Assembly (NCBI GenBank): GCA_052379845.1
Contig: JBQTCF010000009.1
Length of the DNA stretch: 64,000 nucleotides
Direction: 5' to 3' (one strand)
From: Roseinatronobacter sp052379845
GTDB lineage: Bacteria; Pseudomonadota; Alphaproteobacteria; Rhodobacterales; Rhodobacteraceae
Positions 51,053 to 60,115 of this stretch are shown piece by piece. The notes below the pieces were generated by a model. The model was not told the origin of the DNA. It searched no databases and saw only the letters and a list, made by a program, of their open reading frames with translations. How positions within the stretch are numbered: the first letter of the stretch is position 1; each line of letters opens with the position of its first letter. Made by a program: the position numbers and the translations under genes.

Positions 51053-52357
51053 TTAGCGGGGGGGCGCCAGCATGCGCAAAATCGACGACAGCGCCTTGTC
51101 CAAGGGTTGCATGTTTTGCTCCTGCACGCGGTGCGCCCCGGCCAGGAACGGCGCGCGAAATTCAGGGGATTGCGCGTCACAAACCGCCTGCGCCATTTGC
51201 GCGGGGTCTGCCACTTCCAGCGCGCCGCCTTCGGCGTGCAGCCGGTCATAGGCTTCGCGGAAATTGGCCACAGTCGGGCCATGCACGATCATGCAATCCA
51301 GCGCTACCGCTTCAAACGGGTTCTTGCCGCCCAGTATTCGGTCAGGCAGCGGAAGCGACTGCCCGGTATAGGCCACGGGCGCCAAGCGATACCACAGCCC
51401 CATTTCGCCAATGCTGTCCGCGATATACACTTGCGTCCGGGGGGTGATCGCATCGCCGTTTGACCGGCGCGCAACGCGGTCCGCGCCAAAACGTTCCCGC
51501 GCCATGGCCTGCGTTTTGTCGGCGTCGCGCATCTGGCGCGGGGCAATGATCATCAGCATGTCGGGCAGCTGTTCACAGGCCAGTGTATGCGCGTCAAAAA
51601 GCTGGTCTTCCTCGGTTGCGCGGGTGGATGCGGCCAGCCAGCGGGGGCGCGCACCCATGGCTGAATCCAGTTTCTCGCGTTCGGCGGGCACATCCGGCAA
51701 GGGGTCTGATGCGGCTTTCAGAACACCTGTGACCTGAAGCTTGTCCATCGGTGCGCCCAGATCCCGGAACAGCTCATGCGAGGCGCTGTCCTGCACATGG
51801 ATGTCGTCAAACAGGTTCATCAGCCAGCCATTGGCCGCAGGGGCACGGCGCCTGCGCCTGTAGCGGCGCGGGGTGACATGGGTGTTCAGCAAGATCATGG
51901 GACAGCCGCGCGCCTTGGCGGCCATCAGGATGCGTGGCCACAGATCGGCTTCCGCTATGGCGGTCAGGTCGGGGCGCCAATGGTCCATGAAACGGCGCAC
52001 GGCGGCGGGGGTGTCCACGGGCATGTATTGATGGATCACGCCATCTGGCAGGGCGCGTTTTTCCAGCGCCTGCGCCGAGGCCTGCGTGATGGTTGTCAGA
52101 AGGATGGTCACATCCGGGCGTTGCGCGCGCAAGCGCGCAATCAGTGTCAGCAGCGCCACGGATTCGCCCACGCTGACACCATGCATCCAGATCAGCGGCC
52201 CGTCCGGGCGGGGTTGGCTGGCATGGCCCCATTTTTCCGCCAGCCGCGCGCTGTCTTCCTTGCCCTGTTTGGCGCGCGACCGCAGCGCCAGCGCCCAAAG
52301 TGGCGGCGATACCCATGACAGGGCCAGGTAAAGGGAAATCAGGGCCGGTTTGCGCAT
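51053..52357 (-). CDS. kdtA: 3-deoxy-D-manno-octulosonic-acid transferase
   Basis: 434 residues of the WaaA/KdtA family (GT30), an inner-membrane enzyme with one N-terminal helix (about 5-25) that transfers Kdo from CMP-Kdo to lipid A precursor. Signature stretches: IWMHGVSVGESVALLTLI, LLTTITQASAQAL, IAEADLWPRILMAAKARG, APRQMRDADK, and GGKNPFEAVALDC near the end. The acidic residue of the catalytic pair is in GVSVGES. Lipid A genes lpxK and similar are not adjacent within the window. The number of Kdo residues it adds is not predictable. Confidence 0.93.
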   Translation of the reverse strand: MRKPALISLYLALSWVSPPLWALALRSRAKQGKEDSARLAEKWGHASQPRPDGPLIWMHGVSVGESVALLTLIARLRAQRPDVTILLTTITQASAQALEKRALPDGVIHQYMPVDTPAAVRRFMDHWRPDLTAIAEADLWPRILMAAKARGCPMILLNTHVTPRRYRRRRRAPAANGWLMNLFDDIHVQDSASHELFRDLGAPMDKLQVTGVLKAASDPLPDVPAEREKLDSAMGARPRWLAASTRATEEDQLFDAHTLACEQLPDMLMIIAPRQMRDADKTQAMARERFGADRVARRSNGDAITPRTQVYIADSIGEMGLWYRLAPVAYTGQSLPLPDRILGGKNPFEAVALDCMIVHGPTVANFREAYDRLHAEGGALEVADPAQMAQAVCDAQSPEFRAPFLAGAHRVQEQNMQPLDKALSSILRMLAPPR

Positions 52358-52491
52358 CGCTGTCTTCCAGATGTCGGTATGCGCCGCTTTGGGCGACCTG
52401 CCCTAAGTGCCGCATGATGCAACATGCCGCAAGCCGGGAATGTCGGCCTGCGGCATTCTTGCAGGTGTTTGCCCATGTTGCGCCCGACGCC

Positions 52492-53880
52492 TCAGAACAG
52501 AATGGAGGGCAACCAAAGCACCAGACCGGGAAAGATGAACAGCAGCGCGATTGCGGCAATCTGCAAAAACACGAAGGGAACCGCGCCCTTGTAGATCATG
52601 CCGGTGCTGACAGAATTGGGCGCGACACCCCGCAGATAAAACAGCGAAAACCCGAAAGGTGGGGTCAGGAAGGATGTCTGCAGGTTCACCCCGATCATCA
52701 CGCCCAGCCACACCGGGTCCACGCCCAGCAGCAACAGGGTAGGGGCGGTGATGGGCAGCACGATGAAGATAATTTCGAACGTGTCCAGAATGAAGCCCAG
52801 AACGAACATGATGATCATCACTGTGATCATGGCCCCCATCGCGCCGCCGGGCATGGTGGTCAGGAATTCACGCACCAGATTGTCGCCGCCCATCTGGCGA
52901 AACACGATGGCAAACACCGACGCCCCAAACAAGATGACGAAAATCATCGAGGTGACGACCGCAGTGCGTCGCGCCACCTCGGTAAACACCTTGAACGACA
53001 GCCGCCAGCGCAGCGCGGCCAGCAGCGTGGCCCCCACCGCGCCCACCGATGCGGCCTCGGTGGGGGTGGCGATGCCGCCAAGGATGGACCCCAGAACCGC
53101 GCCGATCAGCAACAGGGGCGGGACCAGTGCGAACAGGATTTCCTTCCACAGCCCCGCCTTCTCCTCGGGGGGGACGGGGGTTGCGGGGCAGGATTGCGGG
53201 TCGGTGATGGCCTTGAAAACGATATAGCCGATATACAGCGCCACCAGCAGCAGCCCCGGTATCATCGCGCCTGCAAACAAATCGCCCACCGACACGGTTT
53301 TGGGCGCAAAATTCCCAAGGCTCATCTGCACCTGTGAATTCATGCCCGCAATCATGTCGCCCATGAAAATCAGCACCGTGGACGGCGGGATGATCTGGCC
53401 CAAAGTGCCTGACGCGCAGATGGACCCGCAGGCCAGTTTGGGATCATAGCCCGCGCGCATCATGGCGGGCAGTGAAATCAGCCCCATGGTGACCACAGTT
53501 GCCCCCACCACGCCCGTAGACGCCGCCAGCAGCGCCCCCACCAGAATGACCGAAATGCCAAGGCCCCCGCGCATATTGCCAAACAGCCGCCCCATCGTGG
53601 ACAGCAATTGTTCGGCAATATTGCTGCGTTCCAGCATGACACCCATGAAGATGAACAAGGGCACTGCCACCAGAACTTCGTTGATCATGTATCCAGTATA
53701 CCGTCCCGCCAGTGCGCGCAGGTTCGACATGTCGAATACACCGAAATACAGGCCCATATAGGCAAATAGAATGGATGTGCCTGCCAGCGTGAAGGCCACG
53801 GGAAACCCCAGCAGCAAAAACCCGATCACCCCGAAAAACATCAACCCGGCCAGGATTTCGCCAATCAATACAGGATCCAT
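52492..53880 (-). CDS. TRAP transporter large permease DctM-type
   Basis: 462 residues with about 12 helices in the usual DctM order. LLGFPVAFTLAGTSI, VPLFIFMGVMLERSNIAEQLL, GALLAASTGVVGATVVTMGLISLP and GTLGQIIPPSTVLI are conserved in the 2-oxo-acid/mannitol-type large subunits. It forms the sodium-driven channel with the small subunit dctQ, whose stop lies next to its start. ATG 53880 was chosen for the MDPVLIGEIL start; the open frame upstream overlaps dctQ. Transcribed leftward as the last gene of the TRAP operon. Confidence 0.93.
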   Translation of the reverse strand: MDPVLIGEILAGLMFFGVIGFLLLGFPVAFTLAGTSILFAYMGLYFGVFDMSNLRALAGRYTGYMINEVLVAVPLFIFMGVMLERSNIAEQLLSTMGRLFGNMRGGLGISVILVGALLAASTGVVGATVVTMGLISLPAMMRAGYDPKLACGSICASGTLGQIIPPSTVLIFMGDMIAGMNSQVQMSLGNFAPKTVSVGDLFAGAMIPGLLLVALYIGYIVFKAITDPQSCPATPVPPEEKAGLWKEILFALVPPLLLIGAVLGSILGGIATPTEAASVGAVGATLLAALRWRLSFKVFTEVARRTAVVTSMIFVILFGASVFAIVFRQMGGDNLVREFLTTMPGGAMGAMITVMIIMFVLGFILDTFEIIFIVLPITAPTLLLLGVDPVWLGVMIGVNLQTSFLTPPFGFSLFYLRGVAPNSVSTGMIYKGAVPFVFLQIAAIALLFIFPGLVLWLPSILF

Positions 53881-53881
53881 G

Positions 53882-54439
53882 TCAGGCGTGCTCCGTGTCA
53901 TATTGGTAGCGGTAATCAGATGGCACCAGATCTTCGCGTCCGGCAATGATCAGGATGGAACGAATGCCCATGGCGATGCCCTGCAAGCCGATTGTCACGG
54001 CGAACACCAGAATAAAGCTTTTCAGCACAAACAGCCCCGGCATGCCGCCGGGGTTTGAGGAGGCCTCCAGAAGGCCGATGGACCGCATCACGAATGTGTA
54101 GCAATAGGACCACACAACCCACGCAAAGGGCAGCAGGAAAAGGCACACGCCCAGCAAATCCAGCCATGCCTTGCGCAACGTGGATGCGGGCCTGTAGAAA
54201 ATATCCACCCGCACATGGTCATTGCGGTACAGCCCATAGCCCGCCACAGCCGTGAACATCACGCCATTCATCCAGGGATATAAATCCTGCATCCACAGAC
54301 GTGTCGTGGAAAATATGTAGCGTTCGACGACAACCCAGAAACAGACAATCACAATTCCCGTGGCAAGCCACATGAAGACATTGCCAAGCACCTTGTTGAC
54401 CAGATTGATCAGGCGCATCAGATACGCAAGCGCTGTCAC
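53882..54439 (-). CDS. TRAP transporter small permease DctQ-type
   Basis: 185 residues with four hydrophobic helices and the family segments CFWVVVERYIFSTTRLWMQD (helix 1-2 loop), YRNDHVRVDIFYR and AVTIGLQGIAMGIRSIL. DctQ joins the binding protein to the DctM channel. The gene follows the binding-protein gene at about 98 bases and abuts dctM by one base, so the three form an operon. The 98-base gap has no strong terminator. Confidence 0.93.
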   Translation of the reverse strand: MTALAYLMRLINLVNKVLGNVFMWLATGIVIVCFWVVVERYIFSTTRLWMQDLYPWMNGVMFTAVAGYGLYRNDHVRVDIFYRPASTLRKAWLDLLGVCLFLLPFAWVVWSYCYTFVMRSIGLLEASSNPGGMPGLFVLKSFILVFAVTIGLQGIAMGIRSILIIAGREDLVPSDYRYQYDTEHA

Positions 54440-54537
54440 GACATCCTCCGATGGGAAAGGGGGCGGGATTTGGAAAAATGGCCCCGAAACAGGTCGGGAC
54501 CATCCGGATTTTCAACCTTGATCAGGCAAGAGCTGTT

Positions 54538-55647
54538 TTAACCCAGATCGGAAATATCGAAGTATTTTTCGCGTGCCAATGCAAATGTCAGATCGGTGTT
54601 TTGCGTGCGCCCACGAAGTTGGTTGAGGGTCCGAATATAGCTTTCCGCCGTTTTGCGTGTCAAAGCATCGCCGCTGCTCAGAATCTCCTCCAGCAATTCG
54701 CGTGACGCTACTGCGCCCGCCTGCAGGATACTTTCGGGGAATTCCTTGTGCACGATCACCTCATGGTTCTCAACCATGTCCGCAAGCGCGATCGGATCAT
54801 AATAGTAAAATTCCGATGGCATGTTGTCATATTCCGCCTGTGCCGCGTCACGAATGATGCTTTGCAGGTCGCTGGGCAGGTCCATGAACTTGGCCTTGTC
54901 CACGACAAGCTCGGTCGCAAGTCCGGGTTCGACAAAAGAAGATGTATAGTAGTGCTTGCGCACTTGGTGGAAACCGAAGGCACGGTCATTATACGGGCCA
55001 ACGAATTCCGCCGCATCCAGTGCGCCTGATTGCAGCGCTGCGAAAATCTCACCGCCCGCTAGGTTGGTGACACTGGCGCCCAGTTTCTGCCAGACCTGCC
55101 CCCCCAGACCTGGCGTGCGAAAGCGCATGCCTTGAATGTCGTCAATGCCGGTCAGTTCGTTCTGGAACCAGCCGCCCGCCTGCGTGCCGGTATCGCCGGA
55201 CAGGAAACCTACGACGCCGAATTGATCATAAATCTCGTCCCAGATTTCCTGCCCGCCGCCAAACCGGACCCAAGCCGATAATTCGCGCGACGTCATCCCA
55301 TAGGGGACGCCGGTGAAAAACGACAGGCCCACAGATTTGTTTTGCCAGTAATAGGCGGCACCGTGGCTCATTTCCGCAGAGCCGTCCAGAACGGCGTCCA
55401 GCGATTGCAGAGCTGGCACAACTTCACCCGCTGCGAACAGTTCGATCGTCAAGCGACCGCCAGATGCCGCAGTGATGCGGTCCGCCACGCGTTGCGCGCC
55501 AGTGCCAAGTCCGGGAAAGTTTCTGGCCCATGTCGTGACCATGCGCCAGGTCATCCGACCCTGTGCAACAGCAGGCGCCGCAAGCGACGTTGCCGCAGCC
55601 GCACCGCCCCCGAGGGCCGAGGTTTTCAGAAAGGAACGACGATCCAT
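54538..55647 (-). CDS. TRAP transporter substrate-binding protein, TakP-like
   Basis: 369 residues with a Tat-type signal (MDRRSFLKTSALGGG, then AAPAVAQG). The body follows the TakP/DctP7 group, which binds 2-oxo monocarboxylates such as pyruvate: ELFAAGEVVPALQSLDAVLDG, FRTPGLGGQVWQKLGA with the conserved arginine, and DAAEFVGPYNDRAFGF. ATG 55647 follows GGGAGGAAATC. It starts the operon dctP-Q-M. The ligand is inferred from resemblance to TakP; lactate and other keto acids are alternatives. Confidence 0.92.
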   Translation of the reverse strand: MDRRSFLKTSALGGGAAAATSLAAPAVAQGRMTWRMVTTWARNFPGLGTGAQRVADRITAASGGRLTIELFAAGEVVPALQSLDAVLDGSAEMSHGAAYYWQNKSVGLSFFTGVPYGMTSRELSAWVRFGGGQEIWDEIYDQFGVVGFLSGDTGTQAGGWFQNELTGIDDIQGMRFRTPGLGGQVWQKLGASVTNLAGGEIFAALQSGALDAAEFVGPYNDRAFGFHQVRKHYYTSSFVEPGLATELVVDKAKFMDLPSDLQSIIRDAAQAEYDNMPSEFYYYDPIALADMVENHEVIVHKEFPESILQAGAVASRELLEEILSSGDALTRKTAESYIRTLNQLRGRTQNTDLTFALAREKYFDISDLG

Positions 55648-55833
55648 GATTTCCTCCCATGGTGTGTTTTTATTATTCAAGCACGCGCCATTTATTGGCG
55701 GGTTCCCCCTATAGACCATAGAGTGCGGAATGTTTGAACATTTTTTTTGGCTTTCGTGATCTGCGTGACGTAGGGGTATTTGCGCCCCCCAACATCCCCC
55801 GCCGCCACAATGGCGCGGGCCCGTGCCTGCGCG

Positions 55834-56718
55834 TTACGCAATGCGGCGCGCGGGCCGAATGTTGATCCAGTTCGCCAGAACAATGATGGCCGCGCCTGCA
55901 AACACAAGCGGATCAAGGGCTTCTGCATAAAGCCACACGCCCACCAACGCGATCAGCGGCAGGCGCAGGAATTCCATTGGCGCCACTGTGGACGCAGGCG
56001 CTAGGCTAAGCGCCGTGGTCAGCGAATAATGCGCGCTTAACCCTGTGACCCCGATGATGGCCAGCCATGGCCAAATTGCCGCAGGGGGCCATGTGAACCC
56101 GCCAATCTGCGCCAGCCCCAGCCCGAACAGCGTTTGCAACACGGTCATCCAGAACAACACGCATAAAACCCCGTCATGGCGCATGATGTGTTTGGTCAGC
56201 AGCAGGTTCATGGCAAACCCCACCGCCGCCAGAATCGCCGCCAGATGCCCTGAATTCAGCGCCTGCACCCCCGGTTGCGCCACAACCAGCACCCCGGCAA
56301 AGCCCAGAACCGCAACCATAAGACGCTTTCGCGTGAATATTTCCCCCAGCACCAGCGGGGCCAGAAGGGCCACCCAGATGGGCATGGTGAATTCCAGCGC
56401 CACCAGTTGCGACAGCGGAATGACCATCAGCCCGTAAAACCACAGGTTCTGTCCGGCGAAATGGAAAATATTGCGCGTCAGGTGCAATCCCGGTCGCGTG
56501 GGGCGTATTGCGGCCCCAAACCCCGAACGCGACCGTGTCGACAGCATGACAAGCGCACAGACAATCATGAACCCGATCAGCGAACGCCAGAACATCAGTT
56601 CAAACGAATCCAGCACTGTCTGTATGGCGCGTCCTGATACAGCCATGGCAATGAAGGACGCAATGGCCCCGCACATCCAGAATGCGGTCTTGACGGGGTG
56701 GTTGGGGGCGTGGGTCAA
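55834..56718 (-). CDS. EamA/DMT-superfamily permease
   Basis: 294 residues with ten hydrophobic helices in two repeats: AIASFIAMAVSGRAIQTVL and LTRNIFHFAGQNLWFYGL in the first, MNLLLTKHIMRHDGVL and GLSAHYSLTTALSLAPAST in the second. The family exports metabolites such as amino acids, amines or nucleotide sugars. TTG 56718 is chosen because GAGAGGAC lies just upstream; an ATG at 56787 would overlap kpsC. It follows kpsC on the same strand at 59 bases and may be co-transcribed, but a role in capsule export is unproven. Confidence 0.85.
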   Translation of the reverse strand: MTHAPNHPVKTAFWMCGAIASFIAMAVSGRAIQTVLDSFELMFWRSLIGFMIVCALVMLSTRSRSGFGAAIRPTRPGLHLTRNIFHFAGQNLWFYGLMVIPLSQLVALEFTMPIWVALLAPLVLGEIFTRKRLMVAVLGFAGVLVVAQPGVQALNSGHLAAILAAVGFAMNLLLTKHIMRHDGVLCVLFWMTVLQTLFGLGLAQIGGFTWPPAAIWPWLAIIGVTGLSAHYSLTTALSLAPASTVAPMEFLRLPLIALVGVWLYAEALDPLVFAGAAIIVLANWINIRPARRIA

Positions 56719-56777
56719 GCTGTCCTCTCTCGGGGCGGGGCGGGTGCAGTGCAGGTGTACGCCACCCCCCCCCAAGG

Positions 56778-58808
56778 TCAACGCCAAAGATGCGCGCGGC
56801 TGGCAAACACGCCCTGCAATTTGGACAGGATGCGCAAAGCGGGCGCTTTGGGCAGCTTGCCTTGCGCCAGCCGTTCAGCGGCCACTTCCGGCGCGCAGGG
56901 CAGGCCCGTAAGCGGGTCCAGATAGCGGGGATAGGCGATCAGCGCGGCATGAACAAACCCCGCCAGACCGGGGCGCGCGCGCCTGCGTTCGGGCACATTG
57001 CCCAAATCGCGCGTCAGCCCCCATCCCGCATAAAAGGGCGCGCCCGTTGTGGTGACGGGAACACCGCGCAAAAGCGCCTCCAGCCCCAGGGTGGATGTCA
57101 TGGTCCAGACTTCCTGCACCTGCTCCAGCAGCCGGGCGGGGTCTGCGTGGTTCAATACCAGATCAGCGTATTGCAACGCCACATCGGCCGTGACTGCGCC
57201 GGGGCGCAGGCCCGCTTCCACATCTGGGTGGGGTTTATACAGGATGATCGCGGCGGGGTTGTGCTTGCGCACCTCGCGCAGCAAATCCAGATTGGTGGTG
57301 ATCCGGCCCGCGCCAAACCGCAAGGAGGCATCATCTTCGACCTGACCGGGCACCAGTATTCTGTGGCCCGAAGGCAGGGCAGGCGGCGCGCCCGACAGGT
57401 TGTATTTGCTTAATCCCGCCTTGCGAATGGCCGCGATCAGCCGCCAAGCGCGCGCTTCCCCCCCCGGCGGCAAGGGGGCGGCCATCAGCTGTTCCAGCCG
57501 CGACGGGTGGCGCGGATCGTAATACAGGCCCATATCATCGGCAATCAGCGACAGGGGCGGGGTCAGCGCAGCCCCCAACCCGCGCGAGCGCAGGAACCCG
57601 TCTTCAATGCGGGTGACAGGGCCATCCGGTGCCGGTGCAGCACCCCAGACCATCGCGCGCGTCGCGGGGCGGGGGGCGCGCGAAAACCGCAATCTGGTCC
57701 AGCGCCCGAAAAACGCCTGCAGATGGGGGCGTTTCCACAGCCGCATATTCAGCGCGACATAGCCCGCATGATCTTCGCGCCATGCGCGCACCAGCGCTTC
57801 CAGATGGTCGGCCACATCTTCGAATGGACACAGCCGGTCGCGGCAGGGGTCATACCATGTGGGATACAGCAGCATCGCGCCCGCAAAAAGCTGCGCGCGT
57901 GTCAGGGTGCGGCGGCGGCGCGGGTGGGGGGACTGGTCCTGCGTCAGGCCCCACCCTGCATAGAAAGGGTGGCCAAAGACATGGGGTTTGTGGCCTGCAA
58001 AAATCGCCTCGAACCCAAGTTGGGACGACACAGTGTACACGGCAATCGCGCCGTCCAGCAGGCGCCAGTTTGACACCTTTGTGTCCAGCAAGCTGATATG
58101 GGGCGCGCTGCAATCCTGCGTCCCGAAATAGCCCTGACGAAACCCGTGCAGGGTTTCGGGGTGGGTCTTGATGACAATGCGCGCGCCGGGGTGGTCCAGC
58201 TGGGCCTGCACCAGCATGTCGCGGAAGACATGATCAGACACAGGCCCCGACAGCCCCCCATGGCGCAGCGCGGCATCATTGCGCACCTGATCCACGACCA
58301 GCACATATCCGGGCGCGGGGACGGGGGCGGCGGGGTCATGGGCGCTGTATTTACACAGTTCCAGTGCCTTCATGCGCGCCATGCCAAGGCGCGCGCGTTC
58401 AATCAGCGCGTGGTCATCAAACGGGTGCGTTGCCAGCAGGGTTTCCAGATCACTGGGGCGCGAGGGGTCATAATGCACCCCGCTGCGGTCGATCAGCAGG
58501 CCCAGCGGCGGTTCGCCCATGCGACCGGGGAAAAGCGAGCGCAAGAAGGCATCCTCAAGGCGCAGAAGCGTTGCGCCCGTGTGCTGCGCCACTGCTTCGC
58601 CCCGGCTGGCGCGCGGCGCATGGCCCCACACTGCAACCTGTCCGGTGCTGTCAGGCCAGCCAATGCGCACCGCCAGCCCTGCCAATTGCAAAATTCTGCG
58701 GATGCGCCGAGCCGATGCGTGCAGGCCAAGAAAGCCCCCGCTGAAGGCATGCACCCCCTGCGGCCCGGGGGCGCGCAGGGGATCAGTGTGTGATGCGTTC
58801 ATGGTCAT
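56778..58808 (-). CDS. kpsC: Capsule polysaccharide beta-Kdo transferase KpsC-like
   Basis: 676 residues made of two homologous modules. Each has the marker (R)-ED-x-FLRS: RLEDAFLRSLFPGRMGE with YDPSRPSDLE, and RIEDGFLRSRGLGAA with YYDPRHPSRLE. Each continues with a lysine-histidine/proline site (VIKTHPETLHG; LYKPHPDVEAG) and a GHPFYAGWGLT-type strand. KpsC builds the poly-Kdo linker on the lipid for ABC-exported capsules. The start may be ATG 58808 or 58802. It is in one leftward unit with kpsS and the Wza/KpsD-like exporter gene. Confidence 0.9.
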   Translation of the reverse strand: MTMNASHTDPLRAPGPQGVHAFSGGFLGLHASARRIRRILQLAGLAVRIGWPDSTGQVAVWGHAPRASRGEAVAQHTGATLLRLEDAFLRSLFPGRMGEPPLGLLIDRSGVHYDPSRPSDLETLLATHPFDDHALIERARLGMARMKALELCKYSAHDPAAPVPAPGYVLVVDQVRNDAALRHGGLSGPVSDHVFRDMLVQAQLDHPGARIVIKTHPETLHGFRQGYFGTQDCSAPHISLLDTKVSNWRLLDGAIAVYTVSSQLGFEAIFAGHKPHVFGHPFYAGWGLTQDQSPHPRRRRTLTRAQLFAGAMLLYPTWYDPCRDRLCPFEDVADHLEALVRAWREDHAGYVALNMRLWKRPHLQAFFGRWTRLRFSRAPRPATRAMVWGAAPAPDGPVTRIEDGFLRSRGLGAALTPPLSLIADDMGLYYDPRHPSRLEQLMAAPLPPGGEARAWRLIAAIRKAGLSKYNLSGAPPALPSGHRILVPGQVEDDASLRFGAGRITTNLDLLREVRKHNPAAIILYKPHPDVEAGLRPGAVTADVALQYADLVLNHADPARLLEQVQEVWTMTSTLGLEALLRGVPVTTTGAPFYAGWGLTRDLGNVPERRRARPGLAGFVHAALIAYPRYLDPLTGLPCAPEVAAERLAQGKLPKAPALRILSKLQGVFASRAHLWR

Positions 58809-58845
58809 TCACGCGACCCGCTTTACGCTTGTGTGGTCGCGTGTC

Positions 58846-58880
58846 TGGCGCGCAAAAGCGGGAACCGGTTTTGCGCGCCA
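58846..58880. repeat. Dispersed hairpin repeat, copy 3
   Basis: Perfect 12-base arms TGGCGCGCAAAA and TTTTGCGCGCCA around GCGGGAACCGG. It lies between the stop of the Wza/KpsD-like gene (58885) and the kpsC start (58808), so it can reduce read-through into kpsC. Confidence 0.75.
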
Positions 58881-58884
58881 TGTC

Positions 58885-60021
58885 CTAGTCGCCGGTAATG
58901 GTGCTGCGCGCGACAGATGTTGCTGTCAGCGATCCGGTCAGCGCGGCAATCTGGCGCGCCCACAATACGGAACTGGCCTCGGTCACGAAAATGGTGTCCC
59001 CGTCGCGTATTTTGAAATCGCGCGCGTCAAACATGCCCGTGGGCGCTGTCAGGTCCAGCACATAGACGAAACGCTGGTCGGTCACGATATTCTGGTGTCC
59101 CAAAATCGCGCTGGCCACTTCGGGCACTTCATCGCGGAAGATGAACACGCCCTTGGGGTCCGCGCGCAACGGGTCCAGACCGCCCACCATGGCCAGCGCG
59201 TCAATTGCCGAAATGGTCTGCGTGTCAAAGATCATGCGACTGGATGCACCGGTTGCCCCCAGCACGGAAAACGCGCGCTGGTCCTGTTTGACCAGCACCC
59301 GATCCCCGCCGCGCAGTGCAATATCCAGCGACGGGTTGGCGAAGATATCCTCCAGCCACGCGCTGTCCTGACGGGTGCCGCGTGTCACCAGCACCTGGGC
59401 TGTTTCCAGCGGAATGTTGATCCCGCCTGCCAGCGCAACCATTGCACTTAGCCGCCCTGTGGCGCGCGTGATGGGATAGACGCCCTGAACATTGACCCCG
59501 CCCGTGACCGACACGCTTGCGCCGTCGCCAGCTTCGCGCGAAACCACGACCTGCGGTTCGGGGGTCTGTTCGTCAAGCGATTGCGTCAGCACGCGGCGCA
59601 GGGCATCTGGGGAATGGCCGGCTGCGCGAATGCGTCCGGCATAGGGCACGAATATGAACCCCGCATCATCGACCTGCAATTCTTCAATGATGGCATTGTT
59701 GGCCGTTTCCGGCGCAAGCAACCCTTCGGGCACGTTTTCGTATATGTTCAGGCGGATTGTGTCACCGGGGCGGATGGTGTCGCCCCCCAGCAAGGCCCCA
59801 GACCGCAGCGCATGGCTGAACCCCAATGACGCTGGACGGTTGGCCACCTGCGCCACCTGTCTGGTGACCCCGATAACATGCGCATCACCGGACCGCATGA
59901 CGGACCCTTCGAAGATTTCGTTCATGGTAGGGCCGTCTCGGGACACACCACAAGAAGACGTGACAGCCAAAGCTGCAAGCAGGGCCACCGAATGGCCCCA
60001 TTTTAAAGACAAAGCAAACAC
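58885..60021 (-). CDS. Polysaccharide export outer-membrane protein (Wza/KpsD-like)
   Basis: 378 residues with a lipoprotein signal (lipobox TSSC, C24). The mature part has the Poly_export and SLBB order: RPGDTIRLNIYENVPEG, DAGFIFVPYAGRIRAAGHS, GGVNVQGVYPITR and LPETVSA-like repeats, ending with ATSVARSTITGD. Wza-type proteins form the outer-membrane channel for capsule or exopolysaccharide. The gene follows kpsS at about 94 bases. It could serve the capsule system next to it or the Wzc-type kinase locus at 11-16 kb. Confidence 0.9.
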   Translation of the reverse strand: MFALSLKWGHSVALLAALAVTSSCGVSRDGPTMNEIFEGSVMRSGDAHVIGVTRQVAQVANRPASLGFSHALRSGALLGGDTIRPGDTIRLNIYENVPEGLLAPETANNAIIEELQVDDAGFIFVPYAGRIRAAGHSPDALRRVLTQSLDEQTPEPQVVVSREAGDGASVSVTGGVNVQGVYPITRATGRLSAMVALAGGINIPLETAQVLVTRGTRQDSAWLEDIFANPSLDIALRGGDRVLVKQDQRAFSVLGATGASSRMIFDTQTISAIDALAMVGGLDPLRADPKGVFIFRDEVPEVASAILGHQNIVTDQRFVYVLDLTAPTGMFDARDFKIRDGDTIFVTEASSVLWARQIAALTGSLTATSVARSTITGD

Positions 60022-60115
60022 TGCTCGGGCTCCTTTGAAAAGGACATGCCTCTGATAATTGGGGAAACCATACAGGCTGGGTGGGATTTCGCCAAGGGGT
60101 TTAATGACTTGGCGG

